Positions 8,412-16,487 of a DNA stretch of 37,051 bases are shown here, piece by piece. The notes beneath the pieces are model-generated. The model was not told where the DNA came from. It saw only the letters and a list, made by a program, of their open reading frames with translations, and did not search any database. This stretch comes from Levilactobacillus hammesii DSM 16381 (lineage in GTDB: Bacteria; Bacillota; Bacilli; Lactobacillales; Lactobacillaceae). The stretch is from assembly GCF_001434395.1 (NCBI RefSeq), contig NZ_AZFS01000060.1:82210-119260 (forward strand), read 5' to 3'. Numbering within the stretch: the stretch's first letter is position 1; each line of letters opens with the position of its first letter. Position numbers and translations under genes: made by a program.

Positions 8412-9140
8412 ATGTTAGAGGAATTAAAGCAAGAGGTTTATGAAGCCAACATGCAACTGCCAAAACTTGGCCTGGTTACCTTTACTTGGGGTAACGTTTC
8501 CGGGATCGACCGGGAAAAGGGTCTGTTCGTCATCAAGCCTTCCGGGGTTGACTACGACAAGTTAAAGCCTAGCGACTTGGTCGTCGTAAACTTGAAGGGT
8601 GAAGTGGTTGAAGGGGAAATGAACCCTTCTAGCGACACCCCAACGCATACGGTACTTTACAACGCATTTCCAAACATTGGTGGGATTGTGCACACGCACT
8701 CTCCATGGGCCGTTTCATTTGCTGGCGCCAACTTAGACGTTCCAGCTATGAACACGACGCACGCCGACACGTTCTACGGTGATGTTCCAGCGGCCGACGC
8801 TTTGACCAAGGAAGAGATCGAAGAAGACTACGAAGGCAATACGGGTAAAACCATTGTCAAGACCTTCAAGGAACGTGGTTTGGATTACGAAGCTATTCCA
8901 GCCGCTTTGGTTAGCCAACATGGTCCATTCGCTTGGGGTCCTACTCCAGCCAAGGCCGTGTACAACTCCAAAGTTTTGGAAGTGGTTGCTGAAGAAGATT
9001 ATCACTCCATGCAATTAACCCATAAAAACCTGGAATTGCCACAATATCTGTTGGATAAGCACTATTACCGTAAGCACGGTAAGAACGCTTATTATGGGCA
9101 AAACAATGCCAAGTCGCAGAGCCATGCGGCGCGTGAATAA
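8412..9140 (+). CDS. araD: L-ribulose-5-phosphate 4-epimerase
   Basis: A 242-residue class II aldolase-type enzyme that converts L-ribulose 5-phosphate to D-xylulose 5-phosphate, feeding the phosphoketolase or pentose phosphate route. The zinc site expected from the E. coli enzyme (His95, His97, His171) is matched by His94 and His96 in GGIVHTHSPWAV and His170 in VSQHGPF. Length is normal. The start is ATG at 8412 after GAGAGGAAG, close behind araB. A 57-nt gap separates it from araA, which has its own GAAGGAG ribosome site. Confidence 0.95.
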   Translation: MLEELKQEVYEANMQLPKLGLVTFTWGNVSGIDREKGLFVIKPSGVDYDKLKPSDLVVVNLKGEVVEGEMNPSSDTPTHTVLYNAFPNIGGIVHTHSPWAVSFAGANLDVPAMNTTHADTFYGDVPAADALTKEEIEEDYEGNTGKTIVKTFKERGLDYEAIPAALVSQHGPFAWGPTPAKAVYNSKVLEVVAEEDYHSMQLTHKNLELPQYLLDKHYYRKHGKNAYYGQNNAKSQSHAARE

Positions 9141-9197
9141 TTTGGTATCAATTGCTTCATGAATAACAATCAATTATATAGAAGGAGTGCTTAAATT

Positions 9198-10622
9198 ATG
9201 TTATCAGTTCCTGATTATGAATTTTGGTTTGTTACCGGTAGTCAACATCTCTATGGTGAAGAACAATTAAAGTCTGTTGCCAAGGATGCCCAAGACATTG
9301 CCGACAAGTTAAACGCAAGCGGCAAGTTACCATACAAGGTTGTCTTCAAGGATGTTATGACGACTGCCGAAAGCATCACTAACTTCATGAAGGAAGTTAA
9401 CTACAACGATAAAGTTGCCGGGGTTATTACCTGGATGCACACGTTCTCTCCAGCCAAGAACTGGATCCGTGGGACTGAATTGTTGCAAAAGCCATTACTC
9501 CACTTGGCTACTCAATACTTGAACAACATCCCATACGCTGACATTGACTTTGATTACATGAACTTGAACCAAAGTGCGCATGGTGACCGTGAATATGCTT
9601 ACATCAATGCACGTTTGAAGAAGAACAACAAGATCGTTTACGGCTACTGGGGCGACGAAGCAGTTCAAGACAAGATTGCTGCTTGGGAAGACGTTGCAGT
9701 TGCTTACAACGAAAGCTTCAAGGTTAAGGTTGCTCGTTTCGGAGACACCATGCGTAACGTTGCCGTTACTGAAGGTGACAAAGTACAAGCACAAATCCAA
9801 ATGGGCTGGACTGTTGACTACTACGGTATCGGTGACTTAGTTGAAGAAATCAACAAGGTTAAGGATGCTGACATCGACAAGGAATACGCTGACTTGGAAA
9901 GCAAGTACACCATGGTTCAAGGTGACAACGATGCTGACAAGTACAAGAACTCCGTACGTACCCAATTGAAGCAATACATCGGGATCAAGAGTTTCTTGGA
10001 AAAGGGTGGTTACACTGCCTTCACCACGAACTTCGAAGACCTCTGGGGTATGGAACAATTACCTGGTTTAGCCGCACAATTGTTAATCCGTGACGGTTAT
10101 GGCTTCGGTGCCGAAGGTGACTGGAAGACCGCTGCTCTTGGCCGTGTCATGAAGATCATGTCCCACGGTAAGAAGACGGCCTTCATGGAAGACTACACGC
10201 TTGACTTACGTAAGGGCCACGAAGCTATTCTTGGTTCTCACATGCTGGAAGTTGACCCAACGATCGCTTCCGACAAGCCTCGTGTTGAAGTTCACCCATT
10301 GGATATCGGTGGTAAGGCTGACCCTGCACGTCTGGTCTTCACTGGTTCAGAAGGTGACGCTATTGACGTTACGGTTTCTGACTTCCGTGATGGCTTCAAG
10401 ATGATCAGTTACGCCGTAGCTGCTCACAAGCCAGAAGCTGAAACGCCTAACTTGCCAGTTGCTAAGCAACTCTGGACACCAAAGGTTGGTCTTGAAAAGG
10501 GTGCCTTAGCTTGGATGCAGGCCGGTGGTGGTCACCACACCATGCTCTCATTTGCTCTGACTGAAGAACAAATGGAAGACTTTGCGACTATGGTTAACAT
10601 GAACAAGGCATTCATCAAATAG
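9198..10622 (+). CDS. araA: L-arabinose isomerase
   Basis: A 474-residue cytosolic isomerase that converts L-arabinose to L-ribulose with manganese, the first step of the pathway. The four metal ligands known from E. coli AraA are present: Glu306 (GAEGDW), Glu331 (FMEDYTLDL), His348 (GSHMLEV) and His447 (GGGHHTML). The N-terminus [15 protein letters not shown] is characteristic. It is the last gene of the operon and carries the strongest codon bias in the window. GAAGGAG precedes the ATG and a rho-independent terminator follows within 20 nt of the stop. Confidence 0.97.
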   Translation: MLSVPDYEFWFVTGSQHLYGEEQLKSVAKDAQDIADKLNASGKLPYKVVFKDVMTTAESITNFMKEVNYNDKVAGVITWMHTFSPAKNWIRGTELLQKPLLHLATQYLNNIPYADIDFDYMNLNQSAHGDREYAYINARLKKNNKIVYGYWGDEAVQDKIAAWEDVAVAYNESFKVKVARFGDTMRNVAVTEGDKVQAQIQMGWTVDYYGIGDLVEEINKVKDADIDKEYADLESKYTMVQGDNDADKYKNSVRTQLKQYIGIKSFLEKGGYTAFTTNFEDLWGMEQLPGLAAQLLIRDGYGFGAEGDWKTAALGRVMKIMSHGKKTAFMEDYTLDLRKGHEAILGSHMLEVDPTIASDKPRVEVHPLDIGGKADPARLVFTGSEGDAIDVTVSDFRDGFKMISYAVAAHKPEAETPNLPVAKQLWTPKVGLEKGALAWMQAGGGHHTMLSFALTEEQMEDFATMVNMNKAFIK

Positions 10623-10635
10623 TCATTAATGACTG

Positions 10636-10677
10636 AAAAATGGTTGGGGTTGCCGAGAGCAGCTCCGGCCATTTTTA
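10636..10677 (+). terminator. Terminator of the ara operon
   Basis: AAAAATGG pairs with CCATTTTT, with a GGGG...CTCC inner stem. The U-rich arm is the terminating tract and the A-rich arm would also work on the other strand. Confidence 0.75.
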
Positions 10678-10863
10678 TTTAGAATGTTATTTGCCAAAGT
10701 TGTCAACGTTCAGCAGATGTCGTCTGACCTTTTAAGCGGTGGCGTGATGATCTCAGCAATGACTTACGGGTCATTGTTTGCGCACTGAGAGAATTAACGG
10801 CTGGTCGAAAGCAAAGCGGTCATTTGTTGCACGGACGACGGATGGTTTAAGGAGGAAGAGAAC

Positions 10864-11427
10864 GTGGGAAAATCAGAAAAAGAGAAAATGATCACCGGTG
10901 AATTGTTCGATGTCTACAACGATGAACTGGTCGCTGAACGAGGGGCCGCTCGTGAGCAGGTTGAGGCGATTAACGCCTTAGGGGAAAGTCACCCCGAAGA
11001 GAGCCAAAAGCTCGTGAAGAAGCTATTTGGGGCCACTGGTAAGGACGTCAGTGTTCACGCCAGCTTCAAGTGTGATTATGGCTACAATATCTATGTGGGC
11101 GAGGACTTCTTTGCCAATTACGATTGTGTGATGCTGGACGTTGCCCCCATTCGGATCGGCAAGCACTGTTTGCTGGGCCCCAAGGTGCAGATCTACTCCG
11201 TGAACCATCCGGCCGATCCCAAACTGCGGCGAAATGGCGCCATGGGAATTGGTAAACCCGTGACCTTAGGCGACGATGTCTGGGTTGGCGGCGGTGCCAT
11301 TATTTGTCCAGGTGTGACGTTAGGGAATAATGTCATTGTTGGTGCCGGTAGTGTGGTCACAAAATCATTTGGCGATAACGTGGTGGTTGCCGGGAATCCA
11401 GCTCAGGTGGTTAAGCACTTGGGTTAA
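10864..11427 (+). CDS. Sugar O-acetyltransferase, maltose/galactoside acetyltransferase family (copy 2)
   Basis: A 187-residue paralogue of the enzyme at 2872, with the same layout: helical N-terminus (SEKEKMITGELFDVYNDELVAER), hexapeptide-repeat helix (IGKHCLLGPKVQIY, LGDDVWVGGGAIICPGVTLGNNVIVGAGSVV) and VVAGNPAQVVKHLG at the end. His115 (VNHPAD) aligns with His115 of copy 1. The start is GTG at 10864, placed by AAGGAGGAAG. The 240-nt gap from araA, which contains a terminator, means it is not simply the fifth gene of the operon; I see no clear operator in that gap. It lies between araA and a second AraT, which supports a link to arabinose. Confidence 0.88.
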   Translation: MGKSEKEKMITGELFDVYNDELVAERGAAREQVEAINALGESHPEESQKLVKKLFGATGKDVSVHASFKCDYGYNIYVGEDFFANYDCVMLDVAPIRIGKHCLLGPKVQIYSVNHPADPKLRRNGAMGIGKPVTLGDDVWVGGGAIICPGVTLGNNVIVGAGSVVTKSFGDNVVVAGNPAQVVKHLG

Positions 11428-11485
11428 CCGACTATAGCAGGTTAATGGGCTAAAGGATAGCCAATTTCGACAATTACCTATGAAG

Positions 11486-11543
11486 TGGTTCATCAGAACG
11501 CTTCCATCCTTGAGGGTGGGGGCTTCCGGTGAACCATTTTTTT
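11486..11543 (+). terminator. Terminator of acetyltransferase copy 2
   Basis: TGGTTCA (11486-11492) pairs with TGAACCA (11530-11536), with a G/C-rich inner stem, followed by seven T. Confidence 0.85.
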
Positions 11544-11629
11544 GTTAATAAAGAGGCAATTTTCGAAAAAAGTTTTAGAGCAAGCGGTTGCTTTCATACC
11601 GGGGATTAGCGAAGAAAGCGCTTTGAAAA

Positions 11630-11713
11630 ATTATCCGCATAATGAAAACGCTTATTGATTTATCCGTATAATTGTTTTAGAATACTTATATCGCGTTTGT
11701 GAAAACGTTTTAC
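11630..11713 (+). promoter_or_regulatory. Promoter, AraR-type operators and cre-like boxes of the second transporter
   Basis: Operator-like repeats ATTATCCGCATAAT (11630-11643) and ATTTATCCGTATAATT (11658-11673) flank a cre-like TGAAAACGCTTATT (11643-11656). The promoter is TTGATT (11655-11660), 17 nt, TAGAAT (11678-11683), with the second operator in its spacer exactly as in the araT promoter. A further cre-like TGAAAACGTTTTAC is at 11700-11713. The layout is a close copy of 5126-5209. Confidence 0.72.
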
Positions 11714-11836
11714 CTGAGCCTTGGTAAACACCGATTTTCCTGACGTTGAAACGATAATTGAGATTTATCGGACCAATTAGGCCGATGATCGTTTTGGCAG
11801 AGAGAACACGCAGAGACATTGGGAGGTTTTTTTAAA

Positions 11837-13246
11837 GTGAAAGGCAACAAGAAAATTTCAAGCGGTTACATTTATTTCTTTGGTTCCTTCGGAGGCATCT
11901 TATTTGGGTATGATATTGGGGTCATGACAGGGGCACTACCTTTTCTGGAAACAGATTGGAGTTTGTCCAACGCCACATTGATCGGTTGGATCACCTCAGC
12001 CGTGATGTTTGGGGCCATCTTTGGTGGCGCTATCTCTGGTCAACTTTCAGACAAGTTGGGTCGGCGGAAGATGATCCTGATTTCGGCGTTAATCTTTGCG
12101 CTGGGGTCCCTGATGTCTGCCATGGTGCCCAATCTAGGTGAGTATTACCTGATTGGTGTGCGGATCTTTCTTGGGTTGGCCGTAGGGGCTGCTTCGGCAC
12201 TCGTGCCAGCCTACATGTCCGAAATGTCACCAGCACGCTTACGGGGGCGTTTAACGGGGATTAACCAGACCATGATTGTCTCGGGGATGCTCATCTCGTA
12301 TGTCGTTGACTTTCTTTTGAAAGGGTTGCCAGAAGCCTTTGCTTGGCGCCTGATGTTAGGTTCCGCTGCAATTCCAGCCATCATTCTCTTTGCGGGAGTT
12401 CTCCGGTTGCCCGAATCACCACGCTTCCTGATCAAGAGTGGCCAGTTAGAGGCCGCTCGGACGGTGCTCAGTTATATTCGACCAGCGGATGAGATTGAGA
12501 CCGAAATGACGACGATTCAAAGCACGGCTAAGACGGAAAGTGCTGCGGCAAAGAATACATCTTGGGCCACCTTATTCTCCGGGAAATACCGTTACCTGGT
12601 CATCGCCGGGGTCGGGATCGCCGCATTCCAGCAATTCCAAGGTGCCAACGCGATTTTCTACTACATTCCACTGATCGTGCAACAGGCGACGGGGAGTGCC
12701 GCAAGTAACGCCCTGATGTGGCCAATCATCCAGGGGATTATCCTGGTAGTGGGGTCATTGGTCTTCTTATGGATTGCCGATAAATTTAACCGACGGACGC
12801 TATTGATCTTGGGTGGTGCCGTCATGGGGTTATCCTTCCTGTTACCAGCATTTCTGAACGTCACGCACTTAAACAGTAACCCGATGCTAATCGTGGTCTT
12901 CCTGTCCATCTATGTGGCTTTCTACTCCTTTACCTGGGCACCCTTAACTTGGGTATTGGTGGGTGAAATCTTCCCATTAGCTGTCCGCGGTCGTGCCTCC
13001 GGATTGGCTTCTTCATTTAACTGGATTGGGTCATTCGCTGTGGGGCTCTTGTTCCCCGTGATGACGGCAGCCATGTCTCAGGAAGCGGTTTTCGCCATCT
13101 TTGGTCTGATCTGCTTGCTGGGTGTTGCCTTCGTGCGCTTCTGCGTGCCAGAAACCAAGGGTCGTACGCTGGAAGAAATCGAACAACAAGGGACCCATGC
13201 TAAGGCTAACAAGGCTTTAGAAGCTTCAAGCGACTATACGGAATAG
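11837..13246 (+). CDS. Second arabinose-type MFS sugar-proton symporter
   Basis: A 469-residue close paralogue of the transporter at 5356, alignable along its length and differing mainly in the central loop (about 215-235) and the C-terminal tail. All sugar-porter signatures are kept: GGILFGYDIGVMTGALPFL, DKLGRRKM, ESPRFLIKSGQ, QQFQGANAIFYY, NRRTLL and PETKGRTLEEIE. The GTG at 11837 is chosen because GGGAGG (11821-11826) fits it and the aligned N-terminus begins there; an in-frame TTG at 11819 would overlap that ribosome site. The promoter repeats the araT operator design, so it probably belongs to the AraR regulon. Codon choice is less biased than in araT. It may differ in affinity or carry a related pentose. 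No terminator is seen before the element at 13290. Confidence 0.9.
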   Translation: MKGNKKISSGYIYFFGSFGGILFGYDIGVMTGALPFLETDWSLSNATLIGWITSAVMFGAIFGGAISGQLSDKLGRRKMILISALIFALGSLMSAMVPNLGEYYLIGVRIFLGLAVGAASALVPAYMSEMSPARLRGRLTGINQTMIVSGMLISYVVDFLLKGLPEAFAWRLMLGSAAIPAIILFAGVLRLPESPRFLIKSGQLEAARTVLSYIRPADEIETEMTTIQSTAKTESAAAKNTSWATLFSGKYRYLVIAGVGIAAFQQFQGANAIFYYIPLIVQQATGSAASNALMWPIIQGIILVVGSLVFLWIADKFNRRTLLILGGAVMGLSFLLPAFLNVTHLNSNPMLIVVFLSIYVAFYSFTWAPLTWVLVGEIFPLAVRGRASGLASSFNWIGSFAVGLLFPVMTAAMSQEAVFAIFGLICLLGVAFVRFCVPETKGRTLEEIEQQGTHAKANKALEASSDYTE

Positions 13247-13289
13247 AAGATAAAGATTGTCAGTCACAGAATAGCCGTTGGCCATGATA

Positions 13290-13790
13290 TGATTGGTGTC
13301 AGCTACCGAAATAGTGGCAATATTGTCTGCCGCCTTACCGTTCGCCAAATTTGAGCCGAAATGACGTTGGGAGGATGGCCAAAGTTATAGGCCTTACTTG
13401 GAATGAAATGACATTGTCTCAAGAGTGTCATTGTCAAAGCGGAATGCTTGGACAATCCAACGGCTGAGATCAAATCTAGCTCACTTACGGCTATATCAGC
13501 GGTTGATCTCGTCAATCATTTGGCCGACAACTAGAGTAACCGGAGGAGGCCAGAGATGTAGGCAGCTATGACAACGGTGTTAGCCGAGTATCGGCTTACA
13601 GCGTGGGACGTGTTTGGAGACCGATGATTTTCCGGGCTTCAAACCGAGTCGAAGGACCGCTTCTCAGGCCGTAGACGGTCCCCATAGCAGCCGGAATTTC
13701 TGGCAGCCGCAGGTGGCATACTGTCGTCTAGTTTAATGGCATTCAGCCTGACTAGCGCGGGAATATGGCGTATTCTTGATTTTTCAATCT
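13290..13790 (+). ncRNA. Structured repeat element, copy 2 (full length)
   Basis: Order of parts: GCCGCCTTACCGTTCGCC (13329-13346); a 5' domain whose arms about 13347-13358 and 13461-13478 pair with a hairpin between them (AATGACA/TGTCATT near 13410); GCTCACTTACGGC; the box ACCGGAGGAGGCCAGAGATG (13539-13558); then hairpins 13582-13587/13591-13596, 13612-13619/13637-13644 and 13655-13659/13676-13680; then CCCCATAGCAGCCGG and ATTTCTGGCAGCCGC. The closing stem pairs 13549-13557 with 13696-13704. Copy 4 has every part, with changed but still pairing stems. A tail TTTAATGGCA...GGAATATGGC is shared with copy 4, and a strong terminator follows at 13806. I recognise no known RNA family. Exact ends are approximate. 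Confidence 0.75.
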
Positions 13791-13805
13791 TTAGATAAAA
13801 AGTAA

Positions 13806-13851
13806 AAAACGATGCCAGTCTGCGAATTTTATCGCAGATTGACATCGTTTT
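13806..13851. terminator. Strong two-way terminator after element copy 2
   Basis: AACGATGCCAGTCTGCGA (13808-13825) pairs with 13832-13849 apart from one mismatch and one G-T pair. A-run before and T-run after suit both strands, so it can end the element transcript and the convergent gene at 13873. Confidence 0.85.
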
Positions 13852-13872
13852 AAATTAGGTCGTTGTATGTGA

Positions 13873-14067
13873 TCAGATGAAGCAGACCCAGCTCCCCATG
13901 CCGAGTAATCCCACACCGAGAAGGGTGAAGATCAGGAGTAGGGCTTTGGTATCCTGATCCGCCTTTTGGTTTGTTCGTGGAAATAACTTAAAGATAATAA
14001 AAACAAGTAATGCAATCCCCGTTAACAGGATGAGCGCCCCTGTTAAGGTGTTGTGTGACATCATCAT
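13873..14067 (-). CDS. Small two-segment membrane protein
   Basis: A 64-residue protein with two hydrophobic segments (about 9-28, GALILLTGIALLVFIIFKLF, and 43-62) joined by a charged loop PRTNQKADQDTK. A GGGGGAG ribosome site precedes the ATG triplets; the first ATG is used. I recognise no family. It sits alone, facing away from the gene at 14258, and ends at the two-way terminator at 13806. Confidence 0.65.
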   Translation of the reverse strand: MMMSHNTLTGALILLTGIALLVFIIFKLFPRTNQKADQDTKALLLIFTLLGVGLLGMGSWVCFI

Positions 14068-14257
14068 GATTTTCTCCCCCTTTGATGGTTTCTATTATAC
14101 CGACTTATCGGGGAAAAGGGTAAAATAACTCCCGTCAATTCTACGGCTATGTTAAAATATATCGTGATTGAAAGATTTTCTTCTCAGAAATAGCGTACAC
14201 GTTAAAGTGAAATTTAAGTTGCAGCCGGAATGACCATACACATGAGGGGTGACGAGA

Positions 14258-14575
14258 ATGATTGATAAACTTGAAGTGAGTGCCAGTGCATTATGGCTAA
14301 CGCCCAAGGAACAAGGGGTTGTCCGAATCGGTTTTGCCGATGACGGCCGTGAGTTGTTGGGGCCCGTCCAGAAGGTTTCTTGGCAGGTCACAACGGGGCG
14401 CGTCCATATGGGGACACCGTTCTTAGTCGTGAGCGGGGCGAATGAAGAGTTAACCCTACATTTTCCATTTGCAGGACGCATTATCCGCGTCAATGAAGAC
14501 TTGGTCAATCATCCGGAATGGCTAAATGATCGTAATGACGACTTGGATTGGATGGTTGATCTGATTGATGAGTAG
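14258..14575 (+). CDS. GcvH-like (glycine cleavage H-like) protein lacking the lipoyl lysine
   Basis: A 105-residue protein that follows the H-protein fold: LWLT near the N-terminus, VRIGFADDGRELLGPVQKVSW, GTPFLVVSGANEELTLHFPFAGRIIRVNEDLV and the C-terminal DDLDWMVDLI. H-proteins carry lipoate on the lysine of the ESVKA turn. Aligning the conserved P-x-(S/A)-G that follows puts Asn62 at that lysine, so this protein should not be lipoylated and cannot shuttle a methylamine group in the usual way. No gcvT or gcvP is nearby. The ATG at 14258 is chosen over an in-frame GTG at 14249 because AGGGG spaces to it. The next gene begins 15 nt after the stop codon. Confidence 0.7.
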   Translation: MIDKLEVSASALWLTPKEQGVVRIGFADDGRELLGPVQKVSWQVTTGRVHMGTPFLVVSGANEELTLHFPFAGRIIRVNEDLVNHPEWLNDRNDDLDWMVDLIDE

Positions 14576-14590
14576 AAGGGACCTGCCGGC

Positions 14591-15478
14591 ATGAAATTAA
14601 CTTGGCAAGTAAAGGCACCGGTGACTAGCCTCAAGCGGTTCTTGAACCAGCAGGGGGTTAGCCATCGTGTTTTTAGTGACCTCAAGCAAAATGGCACCAT
14701 TTACGTTAACGGGACAGTTGTCACGCCCGCAGTTTCTCTCCAAGTGGGGGATGAAGTGGCCGTGACGTTACCCGCTGAAACCGCTGATCCCGATGTCGCG
14801 ACCAGTACCGTTCCCATCACGGTTTTATTCGAAAACCGGGACTGGTTGGTGGTGGATAAACCGGCTGGCCTGAACGTGGTGCCGGGGCCGGCTAACCGTA
14901 CCGACACGCTGGTTAACCGCATCAAGGGACACTGGGCGGATATTCAGGCTGAAAATCAAGTGCCCCATATTTTGACGCGGTTGGATCGTTTTACCAGTGG
15001 CATTGTGTGGGTGGCCCGTCATCGACTCGCCAATAGCCTGGCCAGTCAACTGCAAGCCCAACATCACCTTGATAAGCGCTACTTGGCCATTGTGAGTGGC
15101 CAATTGGCCCAGGACCACGGCATCATCGATGAACCCCTCGCCAGTGATCCGACCGGCTATAATCAGATGGTCTCACCGGCAGGTAAACCAGCACAGACGG
15201 AATACTGGGTGCAGGAACGCTTTGCAGACGCAACGGTGGTCGCCGTTAAGCTGCATACGGGACGGACCCATCAGATTCGCGCCCACTTTGCTTATCTCGG
15301 GCATCCCCTGGTGGGCGATCAGTTGTATGACGGTCCCCTGATCGGAGCGATGACGCGACAGGCGTTGCACGCGCACACCCTGCGCTTTACCGATCCCTTT
15401 ACACAAGAGGAGCGGGTGTTTGAAAGTTCTGTGCCGGCCGATTGGCAGCAGTTGTTGACGCAGCTAAGGAGTGAATAG
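14591..15478 (+). CDS. RluA-family pseudouridine synthase
   Basis: A 295-residue enzyme that isomerises uridine to pseudouridine in rRNA or tRNA. The first 60 residues resemble an S4-like RNA-binding domain (LKRFLNQQGVSHRVFSDLKQNGTIYVNG). The catalytic domain shows VVDKPAGLNVVPG, LTRLDRFTSGIVWVARH with catalytic Asp132 in the R-L-D motif, LDKRYLAIVSG, and LHTGRTHQIRAHFAYLGHPLVGDQLY. The target nucleotide cannot be told. The ribosome site is modest (AAGGGA). It lies in a tight run with the GcvH-like gene upstream and the DUF1003 gene, which starts 2 nt after this stop. Confidence 0.93.
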   Translation: MKLTWQVKAPVTSLKRFLNQQGVSHRVFSDLKQNGTIYVNGTVVTPAVSLQVGDEVAVTLPAETADPDVATSTVPITVLFENRDWLVVDKPAGLNVVPGPANRTDTLVNRIKGHWADIQAENQVPHILTRLDRFTSGIVWVARHRLANSLASQLQAQHHLDKRYLAIVSGQLAQDHGIIDEPLASDPTGYNQMVSPAGKPAQTEYWVQERFADATVVAVKLHTGRTHQIRAHFAYLGHPLVGDQLYDGPLIGAMTRQALHAHTLRFTDPFTQEERVFESSVPADWQQLLTQLRSE

Positions 15479-15480
15479 AG

Positions 15481-16257
15481 ATGGCAGATGAAAAGGGGCT
15501 TCATTGCTTGGTTGATGGGGAGACCGTTAGTCTTGAGGGCAGCCTGCAGTTGTCCGAATTAGAGGTTGGCTTGCGGAACCGCATTAAGCGGGATTATCCG
15601 CAGAGTAAGGTCGATGACTACATCTGTGGGCATCACTTGCTCAAGTATCGGCTGGAACACGTTGATGCGCTGATTAATGCCGATATGAAGCAGACTAAGA
15701 AGATTAATCAGAAGCTGACGAAGGCCTTGCAGAGTGACGACTATGACATCATTGACGTTAATGACTCCTTGAAGGAAAGTTTGACGTTTGGTCAAAAGGT
15801 CTCGGATGATGTCGCCCGCTTTGGCGGATCCTGGGGCTTTATCTTCGTCTTTATGTTCGTTTTGATTGGGTGGATGATTGTCAACGGGTTGCATCTATTT
15901 GGGGTGAACTTTGACAACTACCCCTTCATTCTGTTAAATTTAGTGTTAAGCTGTGTGGCTGCGATTCAGGCCCCGATCATTATGATGAGTCAGAACCGTT
16001 CAGCCGACCGTGACCGAATGATGGCCGAAAACGACTATCACGTGAACCTAAAGTCGGAGCATGAATTACGCCTGCTCCACGCCAAGGTCGATCATTTAGC
16101 ACAGAATCAGGTCCCGCATACAATGGAGATCGCCCGATTTCAGTTAGAAATTTTAGGTGAAATTCGACAAGAACTAGCCGAGTTACGCGCCCATGATACG
16201 GGGGCCGATGCGGCAAAACGAAGGGAGTCTCACCATGAGAACATGGATCACAGCTAG
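15481..16257 (+). CDS. DUF1003 membrane protein
   Basis: A 258-residue protein with a soluble N-terminal part (about 1-115), two membrane segments (about 118-138, WGFIFVFMFVLIGWMIVNG; and about 147-168, YPFILLNLVLSCVAAIQAP), the DUF1003 hallmark IIMMSQNRSADRDRMMAENDYHVNLKSE and a charged helical C-terminus. The family has no settled function, though ion transport has been suggested. It begins 2 nt after the RluA-type gene, so the two are co-transcribed. Its 3' end overlaps a possible 27-codon gene in another frame. Confidence 0.85.
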   Translation: MADEKGLHCLVDGETVSLEGSLQLSELEVGLRNRIKRDYPQSKVDDYICGHHLLKYRLEHVDALINADMKQTKKINQKLTKALQSDDYDIIDVNDSLKESLTFGQKVSDDVARFGGSWGFIFVFMFVLIGWMIVNGLHLFGVNFDNYPFILLNLVLSCVAAIQAPIIMMSQNRSADRDRMMAENDYHVNLKSEHELRLLHAKVDHLAQNQVPHTMEIARFQLEILGEIRQELAELRAHDTGADAAKRRESHHENMDHS

Positions 16258-16318
16258 CGCCTTGTTTGTCGTTGGCTTGATTTTTGGTAAGCGTGCTGCC
16301 GTCAAGTGGGCACATTAG
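16235..16318 (+). CDS. Possible 27-residue membrane peptide
   Basis: The frame overlaps the last 23 nt of the DUF1003 gene. AAGGGAG at 16220-16227 fits its ATG. The product, MRTWITASALFVVGLIFGKRAAVKWAH, has one hydrophobic segment and then a basic end, and a terminator begins 8 nt after its stop codon. The ribosome site and the exact fit between gene and terminator suggest a translated small protein. I know no family, and chance is possible. Confidence 0.45.
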   Translation: MRTWITASALFVVGLIFGKRAAVKWAH

Positions 16319-16325
16319 GCGATTA

Positions 16326-16366
16326 AGGGGTGTTAAATGGCAGTTGCTATTTAACGCGCCTTTTTT
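16326..16366 (+). terminator. Terminator of the gcvH-like/rluA-like/DUF1003 operon
   Basis: GTTAAAT and ATTTAAC form the core stem, with partial outer pairing GGGGT/GCGCC, followed by six T. Confidence 0.8.
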
Positions 16367-16428
16367 AGTCGCAATCGGGTTAAGCGGGCGGTTGGGGCTA
16401 AAAGTCCAGCCGCTGGCCATCAAATCCT

Positions 16429-16457
16429 TTGACAAAAATGAGCGCCTCCGTTAGTCT
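16429..16457 (+). promoter_or_regulatory. Promoter of the GNAT gene at 16488
   Basis: TTGACA (16429-16434), 17 nt, TAGTCT (16452-16457), about 30 nt before the start codon. Confidence 0.65.
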
Positions 16458-16487
16458 AGTTAATGAACTAGAAATGGAGGATTTTTT

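Noticed and set aside
13303..13515. 70-codon open frame on the minus strand resembling the frame at 37-276
   Set aside because: The likeness comes from the shared element. The frame differs in length and breaks outside the conserved boxes.
13290..13790. Reading the repeated element as an insertion sequence or MITE
   Set aside because: No transposase, no terminal inverted repeats and no flanking duplications were seen. The conserved internal boxes and compensatory stem changes fit an RNA better, though past mobility is not excluded.
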